Assembly (NCBI RefSeq): GCF_008180415.1
Contig: NZ_VTEI01000004.1
Location: forward strand, 175,416-208,778
Direction: 5' to 3'
From: Rossellomorea vietnamensis
GTDB taxonomy: Bacteria > Bacillota > Bacilli > Bacillales > Bacillaceae_B
Length of the DNA: 33,363 bases
Part shown: positions 19,217 to 27,550 of the stretch, in pieces
Position numbering within the stretch: the stretch's first letter is position 1
Layout: each line of letters starts with the position of its first letter
Notes under the pieces: model-generated
Seen by the model: the letters and a program-made list of their open reading frames with translations, nothing else
Told to the model about the DNA's origin: nothing
Databases searched by the model: none
Position numbers and translations under genes: made by a program

Positions 19217-21970
19217 TTATAATGATTTTTTTCTACGAGCTGTAACACCTAAAATTGAACCTAATAGGACTACTAATAAACCTAAAGCTAGTAGGGTAAA
19301 ACTGTTAGTAGCAGTGTTAGGTAATTTCTGCTTACCTTTAGAATTTTGATCCTGTTTAACTTCTGGACCTTTAGTGTCTTGATCCTTGGTCCCAGGATCT
19401 TCAGTGCTAGGATCTTCAGTCCCAGGATCTTCAGTGCCAGGATCTTCAGTGCCTGGATCCTCAGTGCCAGGATCTTCAGTGCCAGGATCTTCAGTCCCAG
19501 GATCCTCAGTCCCAGGGTCTTCGGTGCCAGGGTCTTCGGTACCAGGATCTTCAGTGCCAGGAGGGTTTTCAGGGTCATTAATATCTTCTGCTTTTTTAAT
19601 TACAACATTATCAATCACTACATCTTGAATTTCTGCTGGTGTTAATCCATCAGCGTCTTTACCTAAAGCAAACCCGAATTTAGCTGCAGCATCTGTAGGT
19701 TCAGTCATTCTAAATGTGTAAGTAAATGTTTGTAATGTATCCGTTAACTCTACTACTTGATCTGAGTATCCTGTCCAATTGTTGTCTTCTTCACCATTAT
19801 GTTGAAGTTGTACACGTAATGGTCGGTCAACAGTAGATTTTGCATCAAAAGATACCTCATAGGCAGTATCTTGTTCGATATTAATTCCTTGTTGGAATAA
19901 TTGAATGTTCCAATCAGCTGTACCAATATCAGTGATGGATGCTTTAGCTTGTCCTTCTTCATTTACCGCAAAAGTTGCTTTTCCAGGGTTGAATGCTTCT
20001 GCTCTCCAATTAGCTAGGCCATCAAAGATGCCATTTTTAACAAGATTACCGTCTACTTGTTCTAATGGTAGCCTTTTCAAAAATACATTATCAATGTAAA
20101 CATCACTAGGATTACCACCAAGATTAAAGTGAAGTTCAGATTGGTTATCTGTTGCCACAGTATTTGTGAATTCTAACGTATATTCTTTTGTTTCTGGAGT
20201 TAAGTTTACTGTTTCTTCATGAATTACTTCGGCGTTCGAGCTTGTGACTTCTACCTGAATTTCCCTTTCTGCTTCTGCACTTGCTTCAAAGGTTAATTGA
20301 TATGGTTTTTCATTTTCTAGGTTAAGCCCATTTTGAACTAATTGTACAGAATTTTTGTTGTTACCACCATTGTTGATTAATGCTTCAAATCTTCTTTCAT
20401 TTACTGCACTTCCGATATAGCTAGTTGCATCTGCTGATTCGTCTGTTTTAAATTCCCAATAACCCATTCTCTCAGTACCTTGGTCAAACGTACCGTTATA
20501 TATATAGTTTCCAGTTGGAAGAGGTTCTCTTACAATTTTAGATGGATCAACAGGAGGTGCATCAGCAATTTTCACTAATTTCACATCATCAAGTGAAATA
20601 TCACCATTATCTAGACCCATATTGAATTCATAACGAGCTTTATTATCTGTCTCATCATTCATAGTAAATTCAAATGAATAATCTTCCCAAGATGTTGTCA
20701 AAGTGATCGGATCTTTAGCAGCATAATCTTTCCAGCTTCGATCTCCATCTGCACCTATTTTAATTTTTACTGGTCTTTCCGTTTCTGCTTTTGCTTTAAA
20801 GGAGGCTTTATACTTAGCACCTTTTTCAAGCTGAATCGGTGCTTGAAGGAATTGAACTCCATGTTCAACATTACCACCTGATTCAATTTGTACATCCATT
20901 GTACCGTTGTTTGGTGAGAGATTAGCAATAGCACCACCATCTTTTGAAAATTTCCAATAATCAGAGTATTGAACACCTTCTACACCGCCAACCTCAGGAT
21001 CATCCATGTCGAAACTACCATTGTAAATATAGTTGCCGTCTTCAAGAGGAGCTCTAACCTCATCAACTTCTTCACTTATAGGCTTTTCGCGTATAGGGTA
21101 CTCATCTTTTTGATAGACTTTTACATAATCAACTGCCATTTGTTGAGGGAATACAGTTGTTTCATCAGGATTACCTGGCCAGCCCCCACCAACTGAAATA
21201 TTCATAATTAAGAAGAAATCTTGATCAAATGGAGCTGGATAAGTATAGTCATCTGCGTTAGAGTCACTTTTAGTGAACCAATCATTTGCCGTGTGATATA
21301 ACTCACCATCAAGATACCATCGAATTTCACCAGGTTCCCATTCTATACTGTAAATATGGTAATCATCAGCAAATGATTGACCATCAGGTAAATAATAATG
21401 TCCTTGTCGTTGTTGGTGTGGGTTACCGAAGTGGATCGTTCCATGAATTGTATCAGGTTCATGCCCTATTAATTCCATAATGTCAATTTCTCCACTAACT
21501 GGCCATGTACCATAAAAAGGCTCATCTTCTGGCATCATCCAAATTGCAGGCCAAATTCCTTGTCCTGAAGGCATTTTTGCCTTTACTTCAACTTTGCCAT
21601 ACGTCCATTTTTGTTTACCTTTGGAAATTAGTTTCGCTGAAGAGTAGTTATATGTTTTCCCATCTGCCTCTGTTATATCTTCTTTCCTAGCTTCAAGAAT
21701 AAGAGATCCATTATTAACAAAGGCATTGTTTTCTGTATATGATTGTATTTCGCCGTTATATCTACCATTTGTAGGAACATCATAACTCCAATTTTCCATG
21801 TTGATCTCGTCATCATTGAATTCATCCGACCAAATCAATTCCCAATCATTTGAGGCTGAACTTGTACCAGTTGATGGGTTTCCAGCAGCTGATACATTTT
21901 TTTTGAGGGGAAAGCTGGAGCTAAATAGAATAACAGCAATTGTAAAAATAACTAATTTTCTAAATTTCAT
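19217..21970 (-). CDS. Wall-anchored GH16 beta-glucanase with three carbohydrate-binding modules
   Basis: The product is 917 aa from the ATG at 21970, which has GGAGG 6 nt upstream (the adjacent ATG at 21973 is the alternative; longer readings lack a site). Signal peptide at about 1-28 ends NVSA. The GH16 domain (about 42-315) has the catalytic motif GEIDIMEL with nucleophile Glu161, Asp163 and acid/base Glu166, plus WPAIWMMP and the closing MAVDYVKVYQ, typical of laminarinases (endo-beta-1,3(4)-glucanases). Three CBM4/9-type modules follow (each opening NYIYNGSFD, NYIYNGTFD or NLVKNGIFD; roughly 335-490, 500-645, 655-820). A DPGTE-repeat linker, the sorting signal LPNTA (883-887), a hydrophobic helix and the tail RRKKSL complete it. 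It should sit on the cell wall and degrade beta-1,3-glucan. LPNTA rather than LPxTG points to a class D sortase. Divergent LacI regulator; operator and cre-like site upstream. Confidence 0.93.
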   Translation of the reverse strand: MKFRKLVIFTIAVILFSSSFPLKKNVSAAGNPSTGTSSASNDWELIWSDEFNDDEINMENWSYDVPTNGRYNGEIQSYTENNAFVNNGSLILEARKEDITEADGKTYNYSSAKLISKGKQKWTYGKVEVKAKMPSGQGIWPAIWMMPEDEPFYGTWPVSGEIDIMELIGHEPDTIHGTIHFGNPHQQRQGHYYLPDGQSFADDYHIYSIEWEPGEIRWYLDGELYHTANDWFTKSDSNADDYTYPAPFDQDFFLIMNISVGGGWPGNPDETTVFPQQMAVDYVKVYQKDEYPIREKPISEEVDEVRAPLEDGNYIYNGSFDMDDPEVGGVEGVQYSDYWKFSKDGGAIANLSPNNGTMDVQIESGGNVEHGVQFLQAPIQLEKGAKYKASFKAKAETERPVKIKIGADGDRSWKDYAAKDPITLTTSWEDYSFEFTMNDETDNKARYEFNMGLDNGDISLDDVKLVKIADAPPVDPSKIVREPLPTGNYIYNGTFDQGTERMGYWEFKTDESADATSYIGSAVNERRFEALINNGGNNKNSVQLVQNGLNLENEKPYQLTFEASAEAEREIQVEVTSSNAEVIHEETVNLTPETKEYTLEFTNTVATDNQSELHFNLGGNPSDVYIDNVFLKRLPLEQVDGNLVKNGIFDGLANWRAEAFNPGKATFAVNEEGQAKASITDIGTADWNIQLFQQGINIEQDTAYEVSFDAKSTVDRPLRVQLQHNGEEDNNWTGYSDQVVELTDTLQTFTYTFRMTEPTDAAAKFGFALGKDADGLTPAEIQDVVIDNVVIKKAEDINDPENPPGTEDPGTEDPGTEDPGTEDPGTEDPGTEDPGTEDPGTEDPGTEDPGTEDPSTEDPGTKDQDTKGPEVKQDQNSKGKQKLPNTATNSFTLLALGLLVVLLGSILGVTARRKKSL
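19385..19570 (-). repeat. 15-bp tandem repeats encoding the DPGTE linker
   Basis: About eleven to twelve imperfect copies of AGGATCTTCAGTGCC (plus strand) encode the Pro-Gly-Thr-Glu-Asp spacer between the last binding module and the sorting signal. It is a slippage-prone spacer of probably variable length. Open frames in other phases here are by-products of the repeat. Confidence 0.9.
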
Positions 21971-22043
21971 CATTAACCTCCGCATTAGTATTTTATTGCT
22001 AAATGTTTGGTTAGAACTAATCACCACCTTTAAATATATTTAA

Positions 22044-22065
22044 GAAACCGGTTTCCTAAACTATA
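22044..22065 (-). promoter_or_regulatory. LacI-type operator and -10 box of the GH16 gene
   Basis: GAAACCGGTTTC (22044-22055) is a perfect 12-bp palindrome with the central CG typical of LacI-family operators. On the minus strand a -10-like TATAGT lies at 22060-22065, with a weak -35 TTCAAG 16 bp further upstream, so the operator covers the expected transcription start. The LacI-family gene is divergently encoded ~500 nt away. Confidence 0.6.
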
Positions 22066-22215
22066 AAAAAATCCTTTATTTCTTGAATGATCTAATTTAA
22101 GAAAGTGAAATGATTAAAATCTCATTAAAGATATCAATTCGTTTAGTTTAGAATTTGTTTTCTTTTGTAAGATCTAAAAGTTTGTATTGTTGTTAATTGA
22201 GTGCTATGAATCCAC

Positions 22216-22253
22216 TTTACCGTTTTACTAACCCGCGTTAGTAAAACGGTAAA
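22216..22253. promoter_or_regulatory. Perfect 17-bp inverted repeat in the GH16/LacI intergenic region
   Basis: TTTACCGTTTTACTAAC (22216-22232) and GTTAGTAAAACGGTAAA (22237-22253) are exact reverse complements around CCGC. No T-run follows the hairpin on either strand, since it is followed by A on the plus strand, so a terminator is unlikely. It may be a second regulator site or an RNA hairpin in the leader of one of the genes. Confidence 0.6.
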
Positions 22254-22298
22254 AAAAATAGCAGGCATGAATTTTCTGAGTGGTTTGTTGGCAAAATA

Positions 22299-22312
22299 GG
22301 AAACGCTTTCAA
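22299..22312 (-). promoter_or_regulatory. cre-like site (CcpA)
   Basis: The minus strand reads TTGAAAGCGTTTCC, close to the catabolite-responsive element consensus TGWAANCGNTNWCA (the core GAAAGCGTTTCC fits). It lies between the glucanase and its presumed regulator, where carbon catabolite repression would be expected. Confidence 0.55.
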
Positions 22313-22570
22313 CAATGATATTAAACCACTAGTCAGAAAACTTCAATTACTTTTTGTGTAAAAATTTTTTAGGTCTTTAATCTTAAGAGTCTATTCTATT
22401 TGCACTCTTCCAGAATTTAGGGTTGATGAGTTTGGGCTGGGAGTTCAAAAGGTGACGGTGATCTTATAAAGGCCTCATATGAAAACGGATGAAGTAAAAC
22501 GTTAATAGAAAAATAACGAACTGCATTCTCTGATATACTAAGATAAATATAGTGATTAGGTGGAGACTTT

Positions 22571-23650
22571 ATGCGCAGTAAGGACTTAGCTAAGCTTCTA
22601 GGATTATCTAGAAGTACAATATCAAGAGTTATTAACAATTATCCAGATATACCACAATCCACAAGAGAAAAAGTTTGGAAAGCCATAGAAGAATACAATT
22701 ACGCTCCAAATGCTTCAGCGCAAAAGTTAGCTGGCATAAAAAATAAAATGATTGCGATCATTTTATTAGACGTAAAAGATAGTGAGGAACCTCATCATGT
22801 CAAGTCAACGGAAGATACTTTAATACATGATAATCCGTTCTTTTCTCCAATTGTAAGTACAGTCAGTGACCAAGCGAATAAAATGGGTTATTATGTCCTT
22901 ATTTCTATTGTATATTCAATAGAAGATTTAAAAAAAGTTCAAAGTATTTTTTATCAAAAAATAATTGATGGAGCTATTTTTGTGGGGACACAAGAAGCAG
23001 AAAATGATCTTATATTTAACCTAATTGAACAAAAACATTTCATTGCTATGATAGATACGAATGAGGTTTATAACACAAGTCATAATGCGATCTATATTAA
23101 TGCGGATAACTATGAGGGAAGCGTTAAGGCGGTATCGTACTTATTGGAACTTGGACATACATCCATTGGTATTATTACTGGGAATTTAAATAAATTGTCT
23201 GCAAAAGAAAGGCTGGCAGGCTTTAAAACAACATTAATAAAACACGGAATTGAGATAAAAAAGGAAGCTATTTACCATGGTGATTTTACAGAAATAAGTG
23301 GATACGAAGGTGTAAGGTATCTTTTAAAAGGCCCCAATCCGCCAACGGCCATTTTTGTAAGTAATGATACGATGGTAATTGGTGCATATAAAGCAGTAAA
23401 TGAATTAGGGTTACGTATTCCGGAAGATATTTCAATCATAGGATTCGATAACTCATTTTTTTCATCCTATCTAAATCCACCACTAACAACAGTCAAAATT
23501 TCGTTTTCTGATATCGCCAAAAAAGCAACAACGCTGCTTATTGAATCAATTGAGGATGAAGAGCAAAGAGGAATTGTGGAAAAGGTAAAAACCACACTTA
23601 TCAAAAGAGAATCTTGTCGATCAATTAAAAGTGAAGAAGAGACTAGGTAG
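22571..23650 (+). CDS. LacI-family transcriptional regulator
   Basis: The product is 359 aa. The N-terminal LacI HTH and hinge are textbook: SKDLAKLLGLSRSTISRVIN (about 3-22), YPDIPQSTREKVWKAIEEYN, YAPNASAQKLAG (hinge to ~57). A periplasmic-binding-like effector domain follows, with NPFFSPIVSTVSDQANKMGY, GAIFVGTQ, AVSYLLELGHTSIGIITGN, FVSNDTMVIGAYKAVNELGL and the conserved IPEDISIIGFDNSFFSSYLN PPLTTVK block. A ~12-residue insert (DSEEPHHVKSTEDTLIHD) precedes the NPFFS motif. The start follows GGTGGAG at 5 nt. It is divergent from the GH16 glucanase, so the inducer is probably a beta-glucan oligosaccharide and the glucanase its target; this is inference from position and from the LacI-type palindrome at the glucanase start. 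Confidence 0.92.
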   Translation: MRSKDLAKLLGLSRSTISRVINNYPDIPQSTREKVWKAIEEYNYAPNASAQKLAGIKNKMIAIILLDVKDSEEPHHVKSTEDTLIHDNPFFSPIVSTVSDQANKMGYYVLISIVYSIEDLKKVQSIFYQKIIDGAIFVGTQEAENDLIFNLIEQKHFIAMIDTNEVYNTSHNAIYINADNYEGSVKAVSYLLELGHTSIGIITGNLNKLSAKERLAGFKTTLIKHGIEIKKEAIYHGDFTEISGYEGVRYLLKGPNPPTAIFVSNDTMVIGAYKAVNELGLRIPEDISIIGFDNSFFSSYLNPPLTTVKISFSDIAKKATTLLIESIEDEEQRGIVEKVKTTLIKRESCRSIKSEEETR

Positions 23651-23713
23651 CATTCTTTCGAATGGAAGAAGCAACAACTGTCTTCACCATACGTCGGGTC
23701 ATATGGGGAAGCA

Positions 23714-23762
23714 GGGCCTGCGCCCAGCACATTAACGCATTAACGTACCGGGGGTCAGGCCC
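23714..23762 (+). repeat. Palindromic interspersed element, copy 7
   Basis: The arms GGGCCTGCGCCCAGCAC and GTACCGGGGGTCAGGCCC flank TTAACGCATTAAC. It lies 64 nt after the LacI-family gene, in its orientation. Confidence 0.85.
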
Positions 23763-23779
23763 TATTTCTCATAAAGATG

Positions 23780-23829
23780 GGAAGCCCCCATTATCCCGGT
23801 CAACAAGCAGCGGAATAATGGGGGCTTCC
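23780..23829. terminator. Strong hairpin between the convergent lacI-type and metQ genes
   Basis: GGAAGCCCCCATTAT and ATAATGGGGGCTTCC are exact reverse complements separated by a ~19-nt loop. It is 14 nt beyond the metQ stop and probably terminates the metNIQ transcript; only weak T-runs are present, so it may work with the neighbouring palindrome. Confidence 0.75.
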
Positions 23830-23842
23830 TTTGATGAATATT

Positions 23843-24667
23843 TTATTCTGTCATCCACTCGGGTTTGCCAAAACCTTTGAATTCTTCATCAATAATTTCT
23901 TCAAATTCTGCGGATTCAACTACTTCCTTAATGTCTTTGGCCAATTGTGAATCGAGATCTGCTGTGTTCATGACTACACGGTTCCGGTACTGATCAGGCA
24001 TGGCTTCCAATTGAAGGGCATCCAAAAGGTCCATTTTTGCAGCAAGGGCAAAGTTGCCTGGCACAGCAGAAAGGTCAGTACTTTCAACTGCTCTTGGAAG
24101 CTGTGCTGCCTCGATCGGTTGGAACTTAAGCTTTTTGACGTTGTCCTGTACGTCTTTCTCTGAAACTGTCAGCGGATCTGAGTCAGAATTCAATGTAATC
24201 AGCTTTGCATCTTGCAGTATCTGAAAGCTGCGGGCAGCATTTGTGGGATCATTTGGAATCGCAATGGAGCTTCCTTCTTCAATTGCATCAATGGAAGTAA
24301 ACTTGTTTGAATAAATCCCCATTGGTGCAGTAGGCACCACGATTACTTCTGATAATTCAAGCCCATTTTGTTCGGCGAATGTCTCCATGTAAATTTTATG
24401 TTGGAACAGGTTGGCATCCAGGTCGCCCTCAGCCAGTGCATTATTAGGCTGAATATAGTCGCTGAATTCCTTTACTTCCACTGTGTATCCTTTTGCTTCG
24501 AGTCCCGGCTTGATTGCTTTTGTTACCATGTCACTGTATGGGCCAGCTGTTGCACCAATTGTAATTTCCTTGCTTTCTCCTTCGGTACCAACAGCTTCTT
24601 CTCCTCCGCATGCAGCCAATAGGCTAACGGTCATTGCCATTGCTAAAAATAAGATCCATTTTTTCAT
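23843..24667 (-). CDS. metQ: Methionine ABC transporter substrate-binding lipoprotein
   Basis: The product is 274 aa. Signal peptide with lipobox LLAAC (Cys20) after MKKWILFLAMAMTVS, hence a membrane-anchored exported lipoprotein. The NLPA/MetQ fold is evident from ITIGATAGPYSDMVTKAIKP, VEVKEFSDYIQPNNALAEGD, LDANLFQHKIYMETFAEQNG, APMGIYSNKFTSIDAIEEGS, IAIPNDPTNAARSFQILQDA and AVPGNFALAAKMD. It delivers D/L-methionine or its sulfoxides to the MetI/MetN complex. It is the last gene of metN-metI-metQ, 21 nt after metI, under the SAM riboswitch. Confidence 0.96.
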   Translation of the reverse strand: MKKWILFLAMAMTVSLLAACGGEEAVGTEGESKEITIGATAGPYSDMVTKAIKPGLEAKGYTVEVKEFSDYIQPNNALAEGDLDANLFQHKIYMETFAEQNGLELSEVIVVPTAPMGIYSNKFTSIDAIEEGSSIAIPNDPTNAARSFQILQDAKLITLNSDSDPLTVSEKDVQDNVKKLKFQPIEAAQLPRAVESTDLSAVPGNFALAAKMDLLDALQLEAMPDQYRNRVVMNTADLDSQLAKDIKEVVESAEFEEIIDEEFKGFGKPEWMTE

Positions 24668-24688
24668 GTTGTTTTCCCCCTAATATAA

Positions 24689-25354
24689 TTATCTCTTATC
24701 TACTAATCTTGCTAATATGTCACCGGAGTACTGGATAATCTGGACTATGCCTATCAAAATGACCACTGTCGTCACCATGATCACATTATCATAGCGGTAA
24801 TATCCAAACCGGATTGCCAAGTCACCGACTCCCCCGCCGCCGACAATGCCCGCCATCGCAGAAAAAGCGACTAGGCTGATCGTCGTAATGGTTACAGCCT
24901 GAACAATCGCGGGACGTGCTTCCGGAAGAAGAACATCTTTTATGATCATCCAGGGACTGGCACCGACGGAAACCGAGGCTTCGATGACTCCTTTATCAAT
25001 TTCTCTTAAAGAAGTTTCCACCATCCTTGCAAAGAATGGTATACCGGCCACGGACAGTGAAACCGAAGCGGCTGTCGGGCCTATGGTTGTTCCTGTCAGG
25101 AATTTAGTCAATGGCAGCAGTGCCACCAGTAAAATGATGAATGGTACAGACCGGATCATATTGACAAGAAACCCGACCATTTTTTTAATAAAGCTGTTCT
25201 GCAGGAACAAGCCTTTATCTGTCACAAACAGAAGGATCCCAAGAGGCAGGCCGACGATGATTGATACAGAAAGCGAGATTCCCACCATGTAAATCGTCTC
25301 AAGAAATGCTTTGTTCAGTTCTGGTATGATTGCTGTCAAGGATTCAGGCAACAT
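24689..25354 (-). CDS. metI: Methionine ABC transporter permease
   Basis: The product is 221 aa, the family's usual length. It has five predicted helices, including ETIYMVGISLSVSIIVGLPL, the EAA-like loop EASVSVGASPWMIIKDVLLP that contacts the ATPase, and ISLVAFSAMAGIVGGGGVGD. The ATG at 25354 has GGAGGTG 6 nt upstream; the open frame extends further back, but that reading lies inside metN. The start overlaps the metN 3' end by 11 nt, so expression is coupled. Confidence 0.96.
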   Translation of the reverse strand: MLPESLTAIIPELNKAFLETIYMVGISLSVSIIVGLPLGILLFVTDKGLFLQNSFIKKMVGFLVNMIRSVPFIILLVALLPLTKFLTGTTIGPTAASVSLSVAGIPFFARMVETSLREIDKGVIEASVSVGASPWMIIKDVLLPEARPAIVQAVTITTISLVAFSAMAGIVGGGGVGDLAIRFGYYRYDNVIMVTTVVILIGIVQIIQYSGDILARLVDKR

Positions 25355-26357
25355 TATTGAGCACCTCCAAACTTGACGTTTTGAGGCGAATATAACGAAC
25401 AGCAGCATCAATCTCTGCTGTATCTCCAATCAGTTCCATAACAAAGATTCCAAGTGGAATATCCTGAATATATTCAATTTTTCCATGAAGGATATTGCCC
25501 CTTACCTTATACTTCTGGAAGACCTCAGAGACGACACTTTCTTCTGCAATCGTCCCTTTGAACTGGAATTTGATCAGCTTGCCTTGTCTGGACTGAAGTA
25601 GATGGGGAGGCAATTCAAACTGAAGGATATTCTCGATAAATTGCTTCGTCAAAGGTTGCTTTGGATTAGAAAATAAATCATATACCGGACCTTCCTCGAC
25701 GATTCTGCCGTCCTGCATCATCGCCATCCTGTCGCAGATTTCTTTTACGACTTCCATCTCATGGGTGATGAGAACAATCGTCAACCCAAGCTCTCTGTTA
25801 ATATTCTTTAACAACTTCAGAATCGATTTAGTTGTACTTGGATCAAGTGCTGAAGTTGCTTCATCGCATAACAGGACGGAAGGATTATTGGCCAATGCCC
25901 TGGCAATGCCCACCCTTTGCTTTTGACCGCCGCTCAACTGAGATGGATAGGCATCCGCTTTATCGCTTAGACCGACCTTTTCCAATAGTTCTGTCACTCT
26001 TGGTTTGATTTCGGCTTTAGGGACCTTTGCTGATTTCAAAGCGAACGCGAGGTTTTCATAAACCGTCTTTGCTTTGATAAGGTGGAAATGCTGAAAGATC
26101 ATACTGATTTTCTGTCGTGCATAACGAAGTGATTTGGAAGAAAGTTTCGTCAAGTCCTGTCCTTCAATGATTATTTCTCCAGAAGTCGGCTTTTCCAAGA
26201 GATTCAAACAGCGGATCAATGAGCTTTTTCCAGCACCACTATAACCAACAATTCCGAAAATCTCGCCTTTATCAATCGTTACAGAAACATCGTTTACTGC
26301 AAGGACCGTCTGTTTTTTGCTCTTGTATTCTTTAACAAGATTCCTAATCTCAATCAC
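25344..26357 (-). CDS. metN: Methionine ABC transporter ATP-binding protein
   Basis: The product is 337 aa. It has Walker A GYSGAGKS, Q-loop ISMIFQHFHLI, signature LSGGQKQRVGIARAL, Walker B VLLCDEATSALD and switch His ITHEM. The C-terminal ~95 residues (from about IKFQFKGTIAEESVVSEVFQ) form the NIL/ACT-like domain that binds methionine and gives trans-inhibition. The GTG at 26357, with AAAAGGGGTG 6 nt upstream, gives the canonical start MIEIRNLVKEYK; longer readings run back into the riboswitch terminator. First gene of the operon, preceded by an S-box leader. Confidence 0.96.
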   Translation of the reverse strand: MIEIRNLVKEYKSKKQTVLAVNDVSVTIDKGEIFGIVGYSGAGKSSLIRCLNLLEKPTSGEIIIEGQDLTKLSSKSLRYARQKISMIFQHFHLIKAKTVYENLAFALKSAKVPKAEIKPRVTELLEKVGLSDKADAYPSQLSGGQKQRVGIARALANNPSVLLCDEATSALDPSTTKSILKLLKNINRELGLTIVLITHEMEVVKEICDRMAMMQDGRIVEEGPVYDLFSNPKQPLTKQFIENILQFELPPHLLQSRQGKLIKFQFKGTIAEESVVSEVFQKYKVRGNILHGKIEYIQDIPLGIFVMELIGDTAEIDAAVRYIRLKTSSLEVLNNVA

Positions 26358-26383
26358 GGTGTACACCCCTTTTTTAAGAAAAA

Positions 26384-26530
26384 TAAAAATGCCCCTTTCA
26401 ACTGAAAGAAGCATCTGTTTATCGATAACTTATCTTCCAGAATGAAAACACTCTGCAGGAATTAGCACCGTTCCATAAAGGAGGTTGCCGGACGTCATAG
26501 GGCCTGTTCCCTCGGTCACTCTAGATAATT
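26384..26530 (-). promoter_or_regulatory. SAM-I (S-box) riboswitch with transcription terminator ahead of metNIQ
   Basis: On the minus strand the aptamer carries the S-box landmarks: ACAGGCCCTATGACGTCCGG, then GGCAACCTCC, then GGTGCTAATTCCTGCAG, closed by a P1 helix TTATC/GATAA. The expression platform is a terminator hairpin TGCTTCTTTCAG/TTGAAAGGGGCA followed by TTTTTATTTTT. High S-adenosylmethionine should favour termination and shut off methionine uptake. Confidence 0.95.
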
Positions 26531-26569
26531 GAATTTATTAAATTATTAGCAAATTAAACTCTATACTGG

Positions 26570-26598
26570 ATAATAATCGCTTTAGTGTGTTAAGTCAA
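26570..26598 (-). promoter_or_regulatory. Sigma-A promoter of the metNIQ operon
   Basis: On the minus strand TTGACT is followed after 17 bp by TATTAT, about 40 nt upstream of the aptamer's first helix. A cre-like GTGAAAGCGCTACC lies ~25-40 nt further upstream (26622-26635) but fits the consensus less well. Confidence 0.75.
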
Positions 26599-26735
26599 TA
26601 AAGAATTTATCAATAAATTAAGTGAAAGCGCTACCTTTCCTTTTGTATCAAGTGAAAATTTTTTTCTTTGTGAAATTACTTGAGGCAGGGGAGGGATGTA
26701 ATTCTCTCGGTTATCCCGGCGGGGAAGCATAATGG

Positions 26736-26786
26736 GAGCCTGACCCCCAGTACACTAACGCATTAACGTACCGGGGGTCAGGCCCC
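26736..26786 (+). repeat. Palindromic interspersed element, copy 8
   Basis: GAGCCTGACCCCCAGTAC and GTACCGGGGGTCAGGCCCC around ACTAACGCATTAAC. Coding homology of the truncated permease begins within about 5 nt of its right edge, so the element sits at a rearrangement junction. Confidence 0.88.
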
Positions 26787-26790
26787 ATTA

Positions 26791-27459
26791 CCCGATCTGC
26801 TGGCAACCTTAAGGGGCATGTATATCATTTCCGGACTGCACCGCACATACACGGAGGGATATTCTATCTACAGCCACATGGAATTGACAACAGGAGGAAA
26901 GGCACCCGGGGAGTTCTATCAAAATTTCCTTTGGATCGGGCAGGGAAGACTATGGGGAATTCCTGTACCCGTCATCTTAATGCTGGTATTGGTAGCTGCT
27001 GTTTACGTGGTACTGAATAAAACCCGGTGGGGAAGAATCCTGTACATGACCGAGGGGAATGCAGAAGCAGCCCGGCTGTCAGGAATCAACGTGAAAAAGG
27101 TGAAAACCCTTGCTTATGTCGTTTCCGGAATATTTGCCTCGCTGGCAGGGATTCTATTTACAGCCAGAGTTGGCTCGGGACAAATAGACTCGGGGGCTTC
27201 CTTGCTGATGGAGGCTGTAGCCGCTGTCTTCGTCGGATTCTCCGTACTTGGAGCGGGAAAACCAAATGCATTAGGAACTTTCTTCGGAGCAGCATTAATA
27301 GGAGTGCTCCTCAATGGGCTGCCGATGCTGAATTTACCATACTACGCATTCGAAATTGTAAAAGGTACCGTTCTTGTTCTTGCGCTCACGGTCACGTATT
27401 TTCGGCTTAGTGCGAAAAGATCAGTGCGATCGAAAGTAGAAATGAAGAGTGCCGGTTGA
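26791..27459 (+). pseudogene. 5'-truncated RbsC-type sugar/nucleoside ABC permease
   Basis: The frame encodes ~220 residues of a ribose/nucleoside-type ABC permease. Homology-like sequence starts before the first ATG (PDLLATLRGMYIISGLHRTY) and includes FLWIGQGRLWGIPVPVILML, the cytoplasmic loop GNAEAARLSGINVKKVKTLA, VGSGQIDSGASLLMEAVAAV, FVGFSVLGAGKPNALGTFFG and the C-terminal helices. Family members are ~310-340 aa, so the first ~100 residues and three or so helices are gone. There is no ribosome site before the ATG at 26818 and no partner ATPase or binding protein. A palindromic repeat abuts the 5' break. I treat it as a non-functional remnant of a lost operon. Confidence 0.8.
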
Positions 27460-27478
27460 TGATTGGTGTGAGAAGACA

Positions 27479-27524
27479 AGGCCTGATTCCCAGGACATTA
27501 ACGTGTTGGTGGTCAGGCCTTTTT
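27479..27524 (+). repeat. Palindromic interspersed element, copy 9 (degenerate, terminator-like)
   Basis: AAGGCCTGATTCCCAGGAC and TGGTGGTCAGGCCTTTTT around ATTAACGTG, ending in a T-run. It lies 20 nt after the permease remnant. Confidence 0.65.
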
Positions 27525-27550
27525 ACCTATAAGCATTTGATAAATGTGGC

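Noticed and set aside
19288..19645. Additional repeat-rich frames over the DPGTE linker
   Set aside because: They are other-phase readings of the 15-bp repeat inside the GH16 gene.
22216..22253. Long hairpin considered as a rho-independent terminator
   Set aside because: It lies upstream of both divergent genes and is not followed by a T-run on either strand.
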